Shown: one piece after another, positions 51,751 to 61,401 of the stretch
Numbering within the stretch: the stretch's first letter is position 1
How the letters are laid out: the number at the start of each line of letters is the position of its first letter
Made by a program: the position numbers and the translations under genes
From: Paenibacillus wynnii
GTDB lineage: Bacteria > Bacillota > Bacilli > Paenibacillales > Paenibacillaceae
Direction of reading: 5' to 3'
DNA: 64,000 nucleotides
NCBI RefSeq assembly: GCF_000757885.1
Contig: NZ_JQCR01000002.1
Location: 2,046,001 to 2,110,000, forward strand
Notes under the pieces: generated by a model
What the model saw: only the letters and a program-made list of their open reading frames with translations
What the model was told of the DNA's origin: nothing
Databases searched by the model: none

Positions 51751-53142
51751 ATGCAAGGCTGGACAGCATCACCAGACAAGACGAAGCCCGTCACCATTAC
51801 TCTGGCAGACGGGCTTAACCAGGCGGCAGAGCCTATTGAGATCGGAGAAGGCCAGGCGGTCAGTGTGATCAATCTGGACTCCGCGCTCTATCCCACGCTT
51901 CAGACCCGGGAGGGCTTCACGCTGCTGAGCCAACATACCGGGTACATTAACCGTCTGTGCCGTTTCAAAGGTGAATGGTACTGCGGCAATCAGCGCGGCT
52001 TATACAGGCTCACAGGTGTCGTATGGGCGGCAGTTTATGATTATGGTAACGATGATAATAACCGGCTGTGGGATGTGTCGATGTTCTTCGATGGCAGCAA
52101 GTTATACTTCATTGATGGCAGCCTTCAGCTTCACCAGTGGGACGGCGCAACGCTGACGGCTCTCGGATCAGCTCCAGCGGGCAGTGCGTTCCTGACCACT
52201 CATGCGAACCGATTCTACTTAGCCAACCGGAATGATAACCTGCTGAGCTTCTCCGGCCTGCGCGATGCAGCGGATTGGACCAGTACTGATAAGTACACCG
52301 GCACCGGGAAGATCACGGTGGAAACGGCAGACGGCGAGCTGCCAACAGGGCTGACCTCATTCAGCGATCATGTCATCCTGTTTAAACGCTACACCTTACA
52401 TGAGCTGTTCGGTGAGGACAGCACAAACTTTACGATGACCGCCCCGTATCCCGTGGGCTGCATTTCTGACCGGTCTGTCGTGCAGAACCGGACTGCGCTG
52501 TACTGGCTCGGGCCGGACGGCGTGTATGAGTATCAAGGCGGTTCCTCCCCGGTGCGGATCAGCGAGCCGATCAAGGACTATATCGAATCCATTAATCAGG
52601 CAAACGCCCGTCACTGCTGCTTCGGCACAGATGGGCGTTTTTTATATATCTCGCTGGTAACCGGCGGGAGTCAGCTCCCGAACGTCACCCTGAAGTACGA
52701 CATCCAGGGGCGCCGCTGGTGGCCGTGTAGCTTCGTGGCTACGTCTTATTACCTGGACGGCCAGACACTCTATATGGGCACGGCAGACGGCCGTATCCTG
52801 CAAGCGGGTGGCACAACGGATGCCGGTGTAGCGATTAACTGGAGTATTGATCTAAAGCCATGGAGTGATGGAGCGGAGACCGGCAGAGCCGCGCTGCACA
52901 AGCTGACCGTTATCGCGGAACTGTCTTCTGGGGCCGTTCTGAATATCGCCTATGCCCCGGGACTGGCGGGCGGCAGCTTCACGACTGTGCGGACTCTTGT
53001 GAACAGTGATGGGGCTACACAGTCTTACCGGATACCGGTTGTGGTCCACACGCCGGAGACCTGGTTCCGGCCGAGGATATGGGGCAGCGGACAGGTGAAG
53101 ATTCACCGGATCATACGCGAAGTGACAAGGAGGAAAGTGTAG
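51751..53142 (+). CDS. Tail hub / DNA-stabilisation protein (P22 gp10-like beta-propeller)
   Basis: 463 residues. Regular beta-strand pattern with paired Gly/Asp turns (LWDVSMFFDGSKLYFIDGS, NRFYLANRNDNLLSFSGL), as in the P22 gp10 hub that plugs the connector after packaging. GTAAGGAGG upstream. The stop region overlaps the GTG of the next gene. Assignment is by position, fold pattern and phage type. Confidence 0.68.
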   Translation: MQGWTASPDKTKPVTITLADGLNQAAEPIEIGEGQAVSVINLDSALYPTLQTREGFTLLSQHTGYINRLCRFKGEWYCGNQRGLYRLTGVVWAAVYDYGNDDNNRLWDVSMFFDGSKLYFIDGSLQLHQWDGATLTALGSAPAGSAFLTTHANRFYLANRNDNLLSFSGLRDAADWTSTDKYTGTGKITVETADGELPTGLTSFSDHVILFKRYTLHELFGEDSTNFTMTAPYPVGCISDRSVVQNRTALYWLGPDGVYEYQGGSSPVRISEPIKDYIESINQANARHCCFGTDGRFLYISLVTGGSQLPNVTLKYDIQGRRWWPCSFVATSYYLDGQTLYMGTADGRILQAGGTTDAGVAINWSIDLKPWSDGAETGRAALHKLTVIAELSSGAVLNIAYAPGLAGGSFTTVRTLVNSDGATQSYRIPVVVHTPETWFRPRIWGSGQVKIHRIIREVTRRKV

Positions 53143-53915
53143 TGGCGAATGTACAATTACCGAATATAGATACAGTTGAGACAGACATCAAGGTGCTGGT
53201 GTCTCAGCTCCTGAACGCCTATGCGAAGTTGACCAAGGAATTGACTTGGCTGTTGAACAATTTGGATACGCGGAATGTGAATGAGCTGAACGCGGAGAAG
53301 ATTGTTGCAGGCAGCATCATGACGGATAAGCTGGCTGCCGGTGCGGTGACTGCCGATAAGATCAGCGTCAATGAGCTGTCCGCGATTACGGCTGACCTGG
53401 GGCATATTACGGCCGGTCTCATTGAATCCATTGAGATTTTTGGTTCCTACATCGCCACTCGCCGGAATGACTTCCCGCGGGCTGAGATGAACAATAGCGG
53501 GGACCTACTGGCCGTTTATACTGACGCCAGCAATTACATGACCATTGAACCTGGGTTGTTTGATGAACCGACCATAGTCTTCCGAAAAAGCGGATTGCCT
53601 TCGTTGGTACTTGGCCCGGTTGGTATATTTGCAGGCTTGGTTTCCTCAAGCTTGAGTTTATTAGTAGGCTCAGAGAATGGTTCTCTTCAATTAATGTGTG
53701 GTTCAGACACTTTTGATAATGTTACAGTACCTTCTTGGTCAAAATTTAGGAGTTTAGAATCGGGAACTTCTCTACAATCTGAGTTGGACGCTATATGGGC
53801 TGCTCTGGCAGGTAAAGCGAGTATTTCGCACAGTCATTCGGTTACTATTCCTAATCACAATCATGGAAACCCAGACAACCTTAATAGTGGCGGCGGAACT
53901 TTCATAGTTTCCTGA
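53142..53915 (+). CDS. Tail needle/fibre-like protein
   Basis: 257 residues, GTG start with AAGGAGGAAAG upstream. N-terminal coiled-coil (LKNELTWLLNNLDTR-type heptads), then a repeated AEKIVAGSIMTDKLAAGAVTADKI segment that is common in trimeric tail fibres, and a beta-rich C-terminus with a His/Asn-rich tip. By position it may be the needle that seals the tail, or a fibre. Confidence 0.6.
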   Translation: MANVQLPNIDTVETDIKVLVSQLLNAYAKLTKELTWLLNNLDTRNVNELNAEKIVAGSIMTDKLAAGAVTADKISVNELSAITADLGHITAGLIESIEIFGSYIATRRNDFPRAEMNNSGDLLAVYTDASNYMTIEPGLFDEPTIVFRKSGLPSLVLGPVGIFAGLVSSSLSLLVGSENGSLQLMCGSDTFDNVTVPSWSKFRSLESGTSLQSELDAIWAALAGKASISHSHSVTIPNHNHGNPDNLNSGGGTFIVS

Positions 53916-53977
53916 TTGCAAAATATGCCAGCTTTCGCCGATAATAGAAGTAACATATTCCAAAAGGGGCGGTTACT

Positions 53978-54490
53978 TTGAAAAAATTCATCTCGGGCGT
54001 TATCGTTGGCTTGTTTTTGTTTGCGGGAGCTTCAGTATTCGCTGATTCGTCCAGTCTGATCGGTCAGAAGGTTCAAGGATTGTTCAGTGTCGAGAAGAGT
54101 GGTACGAAGATCGCTGATGCAGTCATTATCAACGGGTCAGCCTACGCGCCGGTACGTGCGGTAGCTCAAGCTGCGGGAGTAGAATTGACAGTAGAAGGGA
54201 AGACGATAAAAATGAGCCAGGAACCCCAAGTGGTTTCTTCATCAGTGTCAGCAACTCCTGCTCCGTCGGTGGAACCAGCTACAAGCAAGCCAACACCTTC
54301 CCCAGAGAAGGAAAAAGAGAATAAAATAGTTTCGCTAAACGGTAAATTAGCCACAATTTCAGTGAGTATCACTATGGCTGAGATACAGCTCAAGGATGAT
54401 CCAGCAAATGAGACCTTGAAGCAGAAGGTGACTGATTTAAAGGCTCAATACGCAGAGATAGAAGCGCAGCTGGCGGAATTGCAGAAATGA
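53978..54490 (+). CDS. Secreted protein with copper-amine-oxidase-N-like domain
   Basis: 170 residues, TTG start, AAAAGGGGCGG upstream. Signal peptide (about 1-22), then a copper-amine-oxidase-N-like (stalk) domain with VIINGSAYAPVRAVAQAAG and VEGKTIKM (about 45-85). A Pro/Ser/Thr linker and a short coiled-coil end follow. This domain is common in secreted Paenibacillus proteins and is also fused to the phage endolysin at 61690. Possibly a lysogenic-conversion or wall-interacting protein. Confidence 0.65.
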   Translation: MKKFISGVIVGLFLFAGASVFADSSSLIGQKVQGLFSVEKSGTKIADAVIINGSAYAPVRAVAQAAGVELTVEGKTIKMSQEPQVVSSSVSATPAPSVEPATSKPTPSPEKEKENKIVSLNGKLATISVSITMAEIQLKDDPANETLKQKVTDLKAQYAEIEAQLAELQK

Positions 54491-54693
54491 TCAAAAAAGC
54501 TGCGGTTGTCGTTGTCGTCGGGTTGGTTCTTATGGCTGCTTTTGCGATCCTGATCTATCCAACGCCTTATCGATATCTGGAATTTAGAAGCGGAGATAGG
54601 ACAGTACCTGTAAAGACGAATGTTATTACCGGAGAATCAAAGTACTTCATGACTTCAAGTGGTTGGATAACTGTTGAAAATAATGACCAATGA
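54487..54693 (+). CDS. Small phage membrane protein
   Basis: 68 residues, ATG overlapping the previous stop. N-terminal membrane segment (VVVVVGLVLMAAFAILIYP), then a soluble outside part (YRYLEFRSGD, GESKYFMTSSGW). Not recognised. Ends in a terminator. Confidence 0.55.
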   Translation: MIKKAAVVVVVGLVLMAAFAILIYPTPYRYLEFRSGDRTVPVKTNVITGESKYFMTSSGWITVENNDQ

Positions 54694-54717
54694 GTCCTCA
54701 CTAAGAGGGCTCTTTTT
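54692..54717 (+). terminator. Terminator after the membrane protein gene
   Basis: GAGTCCTC / GAGGGCTC imperfect stem followed by TTTTTT. Confidence 0.7.
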
Positions 54718-54742
54718 TATGCACAGAAAGGAGGCTGACCTC

Positions 54743-56347
54743 ATGGCTACAGGCTCAACGGGCGTATATGGTGGGGTGGACTATAACACCGCCGATGCCG
54801 CCACAAAGAAACGATTGCTTGCCCAGGCACAGCAGCTCAAGGCAGATAGTGGATTCAAGCAGAGTGAGACCAATCGGGCATTGGAGGCTTACCGCTCCCG
54901 ACAGGCAGCAGGGCAGGATACCTCGGCGCAGGCCAAGTATTTGACCAGTCAACTCGGGTACACAGGAGCGCTTCCTGGAGCGGCCCCGGTCTCTCCTGCT
55001 GCTACTGCAATGCCGACCGCTTCTCCAGCGGCATCACCGGCTAAGACGAATACCGGACAGAGCAGTGAACTGATGGATCTCATGAAGGCGTATGCCACTA
55101 AACAGGCGACGCCTTTTTCTTATGACGCCAACAGCGATCCGGCTTATCAAGCTGCACTTCAGCGGGCAAGGGCCAATATCCAGACCGGTAATAATCAGGT
55201 GCAGGCCGACACCAACCGGCGCGGCATCCTGAACAGTACCATCACCACGGACCGGGGATCAGAGATTGCCGCTCAGGAAATGGGGAACGTGGAGACAACC
55301 GTGCTGCCGCAGCTCATGCAGCAGGCATACCAGCGCTATGCGGACCAGCAGAATCAGGAGCAGCAGCAATTTGCGAATCAAGGCAACCTGGCGCAGATGT
55401 ACACCAGCGAGGACCAGCGCGGCATCGACAACACCAATACTCGCGCCGGACTGACAGGTAACTTACCGGGAGACGAGCAGGCGCAGCAGCTCTACTCTCA
55501 ACTTCTGGCCCTCAAACAGCAGGCTGAGGCTACCGGCATCACGGCCGCAGAGCGTACGAAGCTGAGTAACCAGGCGAATGGCATTCGGGCGATGCTATCC
55601 AACATGGGAGTAGACGTCAGCCAACTCGGAGCGAATTCCAGCTACGGAACCGCGAGTCAGGTTACACCATCCATCCGGACGCTTCAGGGGCAGCAGCTTG
55701 ACACGCAGAAGCAGGCCCAGGCACAGCAGCAGGAGCAGCAGCAGTGGGAGAACCGGTTTAACTATGGGCAGGCTATCGGGAAGTTTGGTAACGGCCAGCA
55801 GACGCTCCAGGCACAGCAAATGGATACAGCCAACAAGCAGTATGCGGAACAGCAGGCGTATAAGGTCGCCCGGGACGCCATATCGGATAAGCAGTGGCAA
55901 TCTCAGTTTGACGAGAGTGTCCGGCAGTACGGCCTCGGGTACGGCCTGCAGCAGCTTTCACAGTCTGATGATTCTGCCTACCGGCAGGCGCAGCTGGCGC
56001 TCTCGCAAGATGATAACGCCCGGCAATGGGTGCAGTTGGACTATCAGCAGTCCCAGCCCGGCGCCGGTCAGAAGTATGTCGGCATGACGGCTAATCAGGT
56101 GCTTGATAATATCAAGTCATTGTACACGGAACCTGTCATGGTACAAGACCCAGACTATCCTAACGATCCGAATAGACAGATTAAGTCTGGTACTCAGCTG
56201 ACCAAAGACCCGACGAAGCGAACGGAAATGTTTGAATCCGTTGTCGATGCAGGGCTGTCCGAAGCGGAGACTAAGCAGGTGCTACTCGGCTTGGGCTATA
56301 CCATGAAGGATATCGAAGCTCGGGTTAAACAATACTCGGGAAACTGA
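54743..56347 (+). CDS. Internal virion protein, zero-frame product (534 aa)
   Basis: 534 residues, AAAGGAGG before the ATG at 54743 (an earlier in-frame start at 54674 lacks support). Gln/Ala-rich helical protein with repeats of QQ/QA and long helices (EQQQFANQGNLAQMYTSEDQ, DTQKQAQAQQQEQQQW), as in ejection proteins that leave the head with DNA. The stop TGA (56345-56347) directly follows the slippery heptamer GGGAAAC. A -1 shift would extend it by 129 residues carrying a lytic transglycosylase domain (see 56344-56733). Confidence 0.8.
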   Translation: MATGSTGVYGGVDYNTADAATKKRLLAQAQQLKADSGFKQSETNRALEAYRSRQAAGQDTSAQAKYLTSQLGYTGALPGAAPVSPAATAMPTASPAASPAKTNTGQSSELMDLMKAYATKQATPFSYDANSDPAYQAALQRARANIQTGNNQVQADTNRRGILNSTITTDRGSEIAAQEMGNVETTVLPQLMQQAYQRYADQQNQEQQQFANQGNLAQMYTSEDQRGIDNTNTRAGLTGNLPGDEQAQQLYSQLLALKQQAEATGITAAERTKLSNQANGIRAMLSNMGVDVSQLGANSSYGTASQVTPSIRTLQGQQLDTQKQAQAQQQEQQQWENRFNYGQAIGKFGNGQQTLQAQQMDTANKQYAEQQAYKVARDAISDKQWQSQFDESVRQYGLGYGLQQLSQSDDSAYRQAQLALSQDDNARQWVQLDYQQSQPGAGQKYVGMTANQVLDNIKSLYTEPVMVQDPDYPNDPNRQIKSGTQLTKDPTKRTEMFESVVDAGLSEAETKQVLLGLGYTMKDIEARVKQYSGN

Positions 56348-56376
56348 GTAGCCCCACAGCTTCGGCGGGTGGGGCT
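56338..56376 (+). promoter_or_regulatory. Candidate -1 programmed frameshift signal
   Basis: Slippery heptamer G-GGA-AAC (56338-56344, zero frame) is followed by a TGA stop, a 5-nt spacer (56345-56349) and a stem AGCCCCAC/GTGGGGCT (56350-56357 and 56369-56376). The inner GC-UUCG-GC loop makes the hairpin very stable. No U-tract follows, so it is not a terminator. All spacing matches known -1 frameshift sites. Confidence 0.8.
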
Positions 56377-56733
56377 TATAACAACTATTACAAGGCTGCT
56401 GGAGACGCTAAGGCTAATCCCAAAAACTATTCTGTTGCCTCCTCTGCCATATCGCAGTCTTTAAAAGCGGCAGGCAAGCCGATGGAATGGCAACAGCCTC
56501 TTGAAGAACTCGTGGCCCGAGAGAGTAGTTTCAATCCAAATGCCAAGAATCCAACATCGACAGCAGCGGGGCTATACCAATTTTTAAATGGCACCCGTAA
56601 AAACTATGGAGGGAATAGCGTAGATTGGTCTGATCCCTATCAACAAGCCAGCAAGGGGCTTCAATATGTGATAGACCGTTACGGAGATCCATATAAGGCG
56701 TTGAAATTCTGGGATAAAAATAAGTGGTATTGA
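56344..56733 (+). CDS. Lytic transglycosylase domain, -1 frame extension of the 54743 protein
   Basis: 129 codons open from the frameshift site to TGA at 56731-56733. A linker (SSPTASAGGAYNNYYKAAGD...) and the helix AISQSLKAAGKP lead into the SLT-type domain with catalytic Glu in LVARESSFNP, then TAAGLYQF and YGDPYKALKFWDKNKWY. The leading helix belongs to the domain, which argues for continuous translation. No ATG/GTG/TTG with a ribosome site starts this frame; an internal ATG at 56482 has none. The fusion (about 663 aa) would put a peptidoglycan-cutting enzyme on a few copies of the ejection protein. Confidence 0.75.
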   Translation: MSSPTASAGGAYNNYYKAAGDAKANPKNYSVASSAISQSLKAAGKPMEWQQPLEELVARESSFNPNAKNPTSTAAGLYQFLNGTRKNYGGNSVDWSDPYQQASKGLQYVIDRYGDPYKALKFWDKNKWY

Positions 56734-56745
56734 GGAGGAAGCTTG

Positions 56746-59700
56746 ATGTCCATGTTTGATATAGTGAGGAACCGTCAGCGCGGGAAGGATGCCAAACAGC
56801 GAGTGCTTGACCGGACCTATTCACCGGAGCCGATTGCTTCGGCGTCCCCCGCTGACGACATGTTTGCGGCTGTACGTAACCGCAGCCTTGCGAATACCAT
56901 TACTCCTCCATCCTCAGATCCCATTACCTCCGAGTTGCTGCGAAGTACGCTGGCGGGCGTAGGGGTCAATGCCGGGCAGCCGACAATCGACATGAGCCCG
57001 AAACCACCTGTTGTGCAGCCGGGCATTGATTTTAGGGCCGATCAGAAAAAGTCTCCTTTAACAGGTCGGTTACCCGCACCGGAGCTACTACAGACGCCAC
57101 AGCAGACAATTCAGGCTGCGCTTGCTGATAAGGTGCCAGCGGCATCCCTGCTCCAGCAAACGGAGCGCGGTCCAGCTAACGCCTCGCAGATTCCGGAGCT
57201 CTCCCAGTATGAAATCAACAAGAAGGAGATTGAGAGTGCGCCGCCTGTGATCAAGCAGTACGCACAGGCCATGAATTATCTGACGGAGGGCAATCCGCTG
57301 GGTATCGCTATCGGCAACGCATTTAGTGGGAATAGTGGAGCTACTCGGCGTGACAGCTCTGGTAATGAAACCGTGGACAAGATCGCCGACCTGGTCAACG
57401 ACTTTATCACGCCGATGCTAATCCCTACCGGGGCGCCTGTGGGCATGGGGCCGAATGTGGGCACATATGAAGTGGCCGGCAAGGCTCTCAGCAAAGGCAT
57501 GGGGCAGTCTGCGGTTAATAAGATTGCCCAGGGCATCGGCAAGATTGCTCCAAAGGTCAGTCCGAATACCGCTCAAACCATCGCCCGGCAAGGGTTGACG
57601 GAGACGGTAGCCGGGCCGCTACAAGGTGTAGGTATAGGGTTAGCCAATCAGCAGGACAGTAATGAGCAGATCGGCATGAATGCCCTGTACGGAGCAGCAG
57701 GCGGCGCTGTGCTGGGCTTTGGCGGTGCGGCTGCTGGCGCCGGGCTTCGCAACCTATTCAAACGGAACGGTATCCCCGCTGCTGAGATCGAGGAGCTGCT
57801 GGCACTGCCTGAAGGTCGGGGCACCGTGCGTCAAGCGGCTGCAGCGGACCGCGGGCTGAATGCTCCCGGAACTGATCCGATTGCTAATCCATACACCTAT
57901 GAGCTGCCGGAAGCTTCGGCAGGCACGCGAGCTACTGCAGATAATGCTGCCGGGGGACGTAGTGGGTTACGTGAGATTGACCAATCTATCCGAACGTTAC
58001 AGACCAACTACGAGCAAGCCGTCATTGACGAGTATAAGCTGCTAAAGTCACAGATGGATAATCGTGGTGGTGTTCAGCAGGGAGCCTTACAGCGGACCCC
58101 AGAGGGCGAGGTGACCGGGCGTACTGGTCGCCAGTCCAACAACCCGCGCTGGTATCAGGAGTTTTATGCTGCCAATGGTAAGCGGCCTACCCTTAAGGAC
58201 TTGTACACACTGGCCCGTAACCGGGTGGATAATGGCTTCGCCGATGAGGCGGGGCAGATACCTTCCTGGCGGGAGCGGACCGGTTACGACGAGCAGTTGG
58301 CAGGCTATCAGCAGGCGCGGAATACACTGGCCGGTAGTGTCCGAGACATTGATCCCGCGCTGAGAGTAACGGATTCCCCCTTGGTGGGCCAGGAGCTGAG
58401 GGATTTACGTCATACAGGGCCAAAACAGGCACGCAGACCCGTGGGCGAGTCGATTGTCGCTCCCCCATCTGTAGAACCTACATTGCCGCGTGCTTCATCC
58501 GTCGAGGCACCGGTGACGGCCAAGGAGCAGGCCATCAATGCCAAACCATTGTCTGAGCTGACGCAGGACGATATTGATTATCTGCTGGAGGTTTCTAAAG
58601 GACGAGAGGTGCCTATCCCGCCACAAGAGCCTGCGCCTCAGCCCATCGGCGATCCGATCCTGCGCCCTGGACAGTTTGACGATAAGTCAGGGTTAGGCAT
58701 CGCGGCAGGGCAACGGATTAAGCCGTATGATTCCCTAAGTACCGAGACACGGTCACAACTGGTTACGCGGCAGCAGCGTGACCCAGCAAACTTGAAGGGT
58801 ACGAGTGACCGAGCTTACACCGCCCTGGTGGATGATCTTCATCCGCTGAATAAGCAGGACAAGATCCTGAATGATCTCATGGAGGAGCCGCTGAAAGCTT
58901 CAGAGCGGATTCATACACTCGGCTTGGCTTCACGTGGAGCTGACGTCATCTCCAAGCGAATCATCACTGACGGGCTGGTCGATTCGCAGGGGCAGGTAGT
59001 AGGCGAATCCTTGAAGAGTATCCTTAAGCCGCTGAAGTCTTTAATGAAGAAAAACAAGGCCATCTATGTGGACTTTGAGGACTACCTGCTTAACAAACAC
59101 GCCGTTACCCGGGCAGAGCGCGGGGAGAAAGTATTCCGCGACGATCTGGCATGGACGCCTGAATTCGGTGCCCAGAAGGCAGCAGAATACGAGCAGCAGT
59201 TTCCTGAGTTTGCCGAAGCAGCAGACAAGTTTTATGAGTTTAACCGGCAGATGGTGCAATCTTGGCTTGTCGATACTGGAATCATCACGCAGGACATGGC
59301 GGATGCTTGGCTTAAGGCTAACCCGTATTACGTGCCGAACAAGCGCCAGTTCACCCAGCTGGAGAAGACAGGTAAGGGCCCGGGCGGCGGCAAAAAGGGA
59401 TTTGGCAATCAGGGGAACCCGGTCAAAGGCTATCAGAAGGGCGGCTCTCAGCGAAAGATCATATCTCCAATTGAAGCGACCATTGAGAACGTCGATGCTT
59501 ATGTTAAGGCTGCTAAGCGTAACCAGGTCATGCAGCAGTACGTCCGCAACATCGAGCAGGCACCAGACGCTTTCCGTGACTGGGCTGAGATCGTTAAGCA
59601 GCCGGAGAAGCCTGCTGACATCAAGAAGCTATTGTTATCAGATGTAACCGATGAATCGGGAGCTGTGGTAACTGACGGCATAGTCAATCTTCTCAGTCGG

Positions 59701-61338
59701 TTCACGGATGATTTTGATAAGGCTATGCAGCGGACGAAGTTGGACAAAGACAATATCGTCCGGGCTATGGTGGATGGTGAGCCGGTGCACGTGCTGATTA
59801 AGGATAAGCAGCTGCTGTCCGCGATAACGGCGCTCGGGCCGGAGTCGGCAGGCTGGATGCTTAATCTGGTCGGTAAGGTGACGAACAACATGAAGCTGCT
59901 GACCACGGGTAGTAACCCGGTGTTCTCGCTAACTCGTAACTTATTCCGCGACATTCCGCAGGCTTATGTTGCATCGACAACCCGAGATAACCCGATTGCA
60001 TTTGTTGCTGACCTGGTCAGTGCGGCCGTAGACATCGGCGGACGTCGAGGTGCGTATAAGCAGTTCCTGGATGTCGGCGGCGGTCATGCTTCATCTATTG
60101 CGGCGGACCGTAACCTCTTAGCACAAAGCAAACGGGCTGCTTTGCCGCAGTCTGGTGTTCGTACGAAGCTCGCCCGTGCAAAGGAAGGGTATGAGAATCT
60201 ACTCAACGCTGTGGAAATCGCGCCGCGTCTTGCAGAGTTTAAGCGTAGCTTTGATCAGACAGGAGATCTGCAGGCGGCGCTTGCGGCTGCTCAGGACATC
60301 ACGGTCAACTTTAAACGGCGCGGAGCATTGTCCCGGGAGATCGACAAGGTGTTTCCGTATTTTAACGCGGCAGCTCAGGGGCTTGATAAGACAATCCGCA
60401 CCTATAAGGATAACCCAGCCAAAGCGCTGACCAAGTCTATCCTGGCAATTACGATCCCAACTCTGGCCTTATACGCCATCAATCACGATGATCCGGCTTA
60501 CCAGCAGCTCAGTAGCCGGACGAAGGATGCGTTCCTAATGATCCCTAAGGGCGACGGCACGTTCTTCAAAATTGCCAAGCCGCAGGAGCAAGGAACCATA
60601 TTCAGCGACATCCCAGAACGCTTAATGCGTCTGTTTGCGGAAGAAGATCCCGCAGCCTTCCGGGACTTTGCCGACCGTCTCCGGACTACTTTTACTCCGC
60701 CAGGAGTTCAGGGGGCCCTGAAGAAAGGAGGGGTCACCGATAAACTGCTGGGGGCTGCTGGGGACACTATCTTCGGTCCTATCGCGGATCTCGCTGCAAA
60801 CAAGACTTTTAGCGGGGCTCCTATCGTACCGGGTTATCTGGAAAATCTTTCGCCGGAACTTCAGTACGATGCAAAGACAACCACGGTATCGAAGAAACTC
60901 GGCGAGCTGACAGGGACATCGCCGAAGCAACTCGACTACCTAGCCCGGCAGTATACCGGGTTCCTTGGCCAGTTTGGGCAGCCGCTGCTCTCTCCCGGGG
61001 GGGACGTTGGCAGCGCACTAACTCAGCAGGTTACCGCCGATCCAGTGTTCACAAACGATACCTCTACTGAGTTTTACCGGCTGAAGGGTAAGCTTGATCA
61101 GGCTAATCTGGATAAAGATCAGAAGGACCTGCCCGATTGGTACAGTAACGGACTCCGAAAGCGGATGGACAAAATCAGCAAGCAGATGTCTGCAATTCGG
61201 AAACAGCAACGAGACGTCCAGAGCGATAAGAGCCTGAGTAACAAAAACAAGCGCGATGAGCTCCGCAAGCTGCAACAGTCCATCAACGACATGGCTGAGC
61301 GCGGGAATGAGCTGGCAAGAGACACAGTTCCATACTAA
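56746..61338 (+). CDS. Giant internal virion (DNA ejection) protein with LPD38-like region
   Basis: 1530 residues, GAGGAGGA before the ATG at 56746. N-terminal half is low-complexity and helical. The C-terminal part (about 1040-1430) has segments typical of LPD38-containing phage proteins (NPVFSLTRNLFRDIPQAY, FKRRGALSREIDKVFPYFNAA) and several hydrophobic stretches (SILAITIPTLALYAI). Likely forms a trans-envelope channel with the smaller protein upstream. The C-terminus has a long Lys/Gln-rich coiled coil. Confidence 0.75.
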   Translation: MSMFDIVRNRQRGKDAKQRVLDRTYSPEPIASASPADDMFAAVRNRSLANTITPPSSDPITSELLRSTLAGVGVNAGQPTIDMSPKPPVVQPGIDFRADQKKSPLTGRLPAPELLQTPQQTIQAALADKVPAASLLQQTERGPANASQIPELSQYEINKKEIESAPPVIKQYAQAMNYLTEGNPLGIAIGNAFSGNSGATRRDSSGNETVDKIADLVNDFITPMLIPTGAPVGMGPNVGTYEVAGKALSKGMGQSAVNKIAQGIGKIAPKVSPNTAQTIARQGLTETVAGPLQGVGIGLANQQDSNEQIGMNALYGAAGGAVLGFGGAAAGAGLRNLFKRNGIPAAEIEELLALPEGRGTVRQAAAADRGLNAPGTDPIANPYTYELPEASAGTRATADNAAGGRSGLREIDQSIRTLQTNYEQAVIDEYKLLKSQMDNRGGVQQGALQRTPEGEVTGRTGRQSNNPRWYQEFYAANGKRPTLKDLYTLARNRVDNGFADEAGQIPSWRERTGYDEQLAGYQQARNTLAGSVRDIDPALRVTDSPLVGQELRDLRHTGPKQARRPVGESIVAPPSVEPTLPRASSVEAPVTAKEQAINAKPLSELTQDDIDYLLEVSKGREVPIPPQEPAPQPIGDPILRPGQFDDKSGLGIAAGQRIKPYDSLSTETRSQLVTRQQRDPANLKGTSDRAYTALVDDLHPLNKQDKILNDLMEEPLKASERIHTLGLASRGADVISKRIITDGLVDSQGQVVGESLKSILKPLKSLMKKNKAIYVDFEDYLLNKHAVTRAERGEKVFRDDLAWTPEFGAQKAAEYEQQFPEFAEAADKFYEFNRQMVQSWLVDTGIITQDMADAWLKANPYYVPNKRQFTQLEKTGKGPGGGKKGFGNQGNPVKGYQKGGSQRKIISPIEATIENVDAYVKAAKRNQVMQQYVRNIEQAPDAFRDWAEIVKQPEKPADIKKLLLSDVTDESGAVVTDGIVNLLSRFTDDFDKAMQRTKLDKDNIVRAMVDGEPVHVLIKDKQLLSAITALGPESAGWMLNLVGKVTNNMKLLTTGSNPVFSLTRNLFRDIPQAYVASTTRDNPIAFVADLVSAAVDIGGRRGAYKQFLDVGGGHASSIAADRNLLAQSKRAALPQSGVRTKLARAKEGYENLLNAVEIAPRLAEFKRSFDQTGDLQAALAAAQDITVNFKRRGALSREIDKVFPYFNAAAQGLDKTIRTYKDNPAKALTKSILAITIPTLALYAINHDDPAYQQLSSRTKDAFLMIPKGDGTFFKIAKPQEQGTIFSDIPERLMRLFAEEDPAAFRDFADRLRTTFTPPGVQGALKKGGVTDKLLGAAGDTIFGPIADLAANKTFSGAPIVPGYLENLSPELQYDAKTTTVSKKLGELTGTSPKQLDYLARQYTGFLGQFGQPLLSPGGDVGSALTQQVTADPVFTNDTSTEFYRLKGKLDQANLDKDQKDLPDWYSNGLRKRMDKISKQMSAIRKQQRDVQSDKSLSNKNKRDELRKLQQSINDMAERGNELARDTVPY

Positions 61339-61401
61339 TTCTGGCACGTCCTCCAGGGCGTGTCTTTTATATGCCAATAGATGCTGAAGGGGGAAACAAC
61401 T

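Noticed and set aside
56350-56376. Stem-loop after the 54743 gene as a terminator
   Set aside because: No U-tract follows, the loop is a frameshift-type stimulator at exact spacing, and the next genes need read-through.
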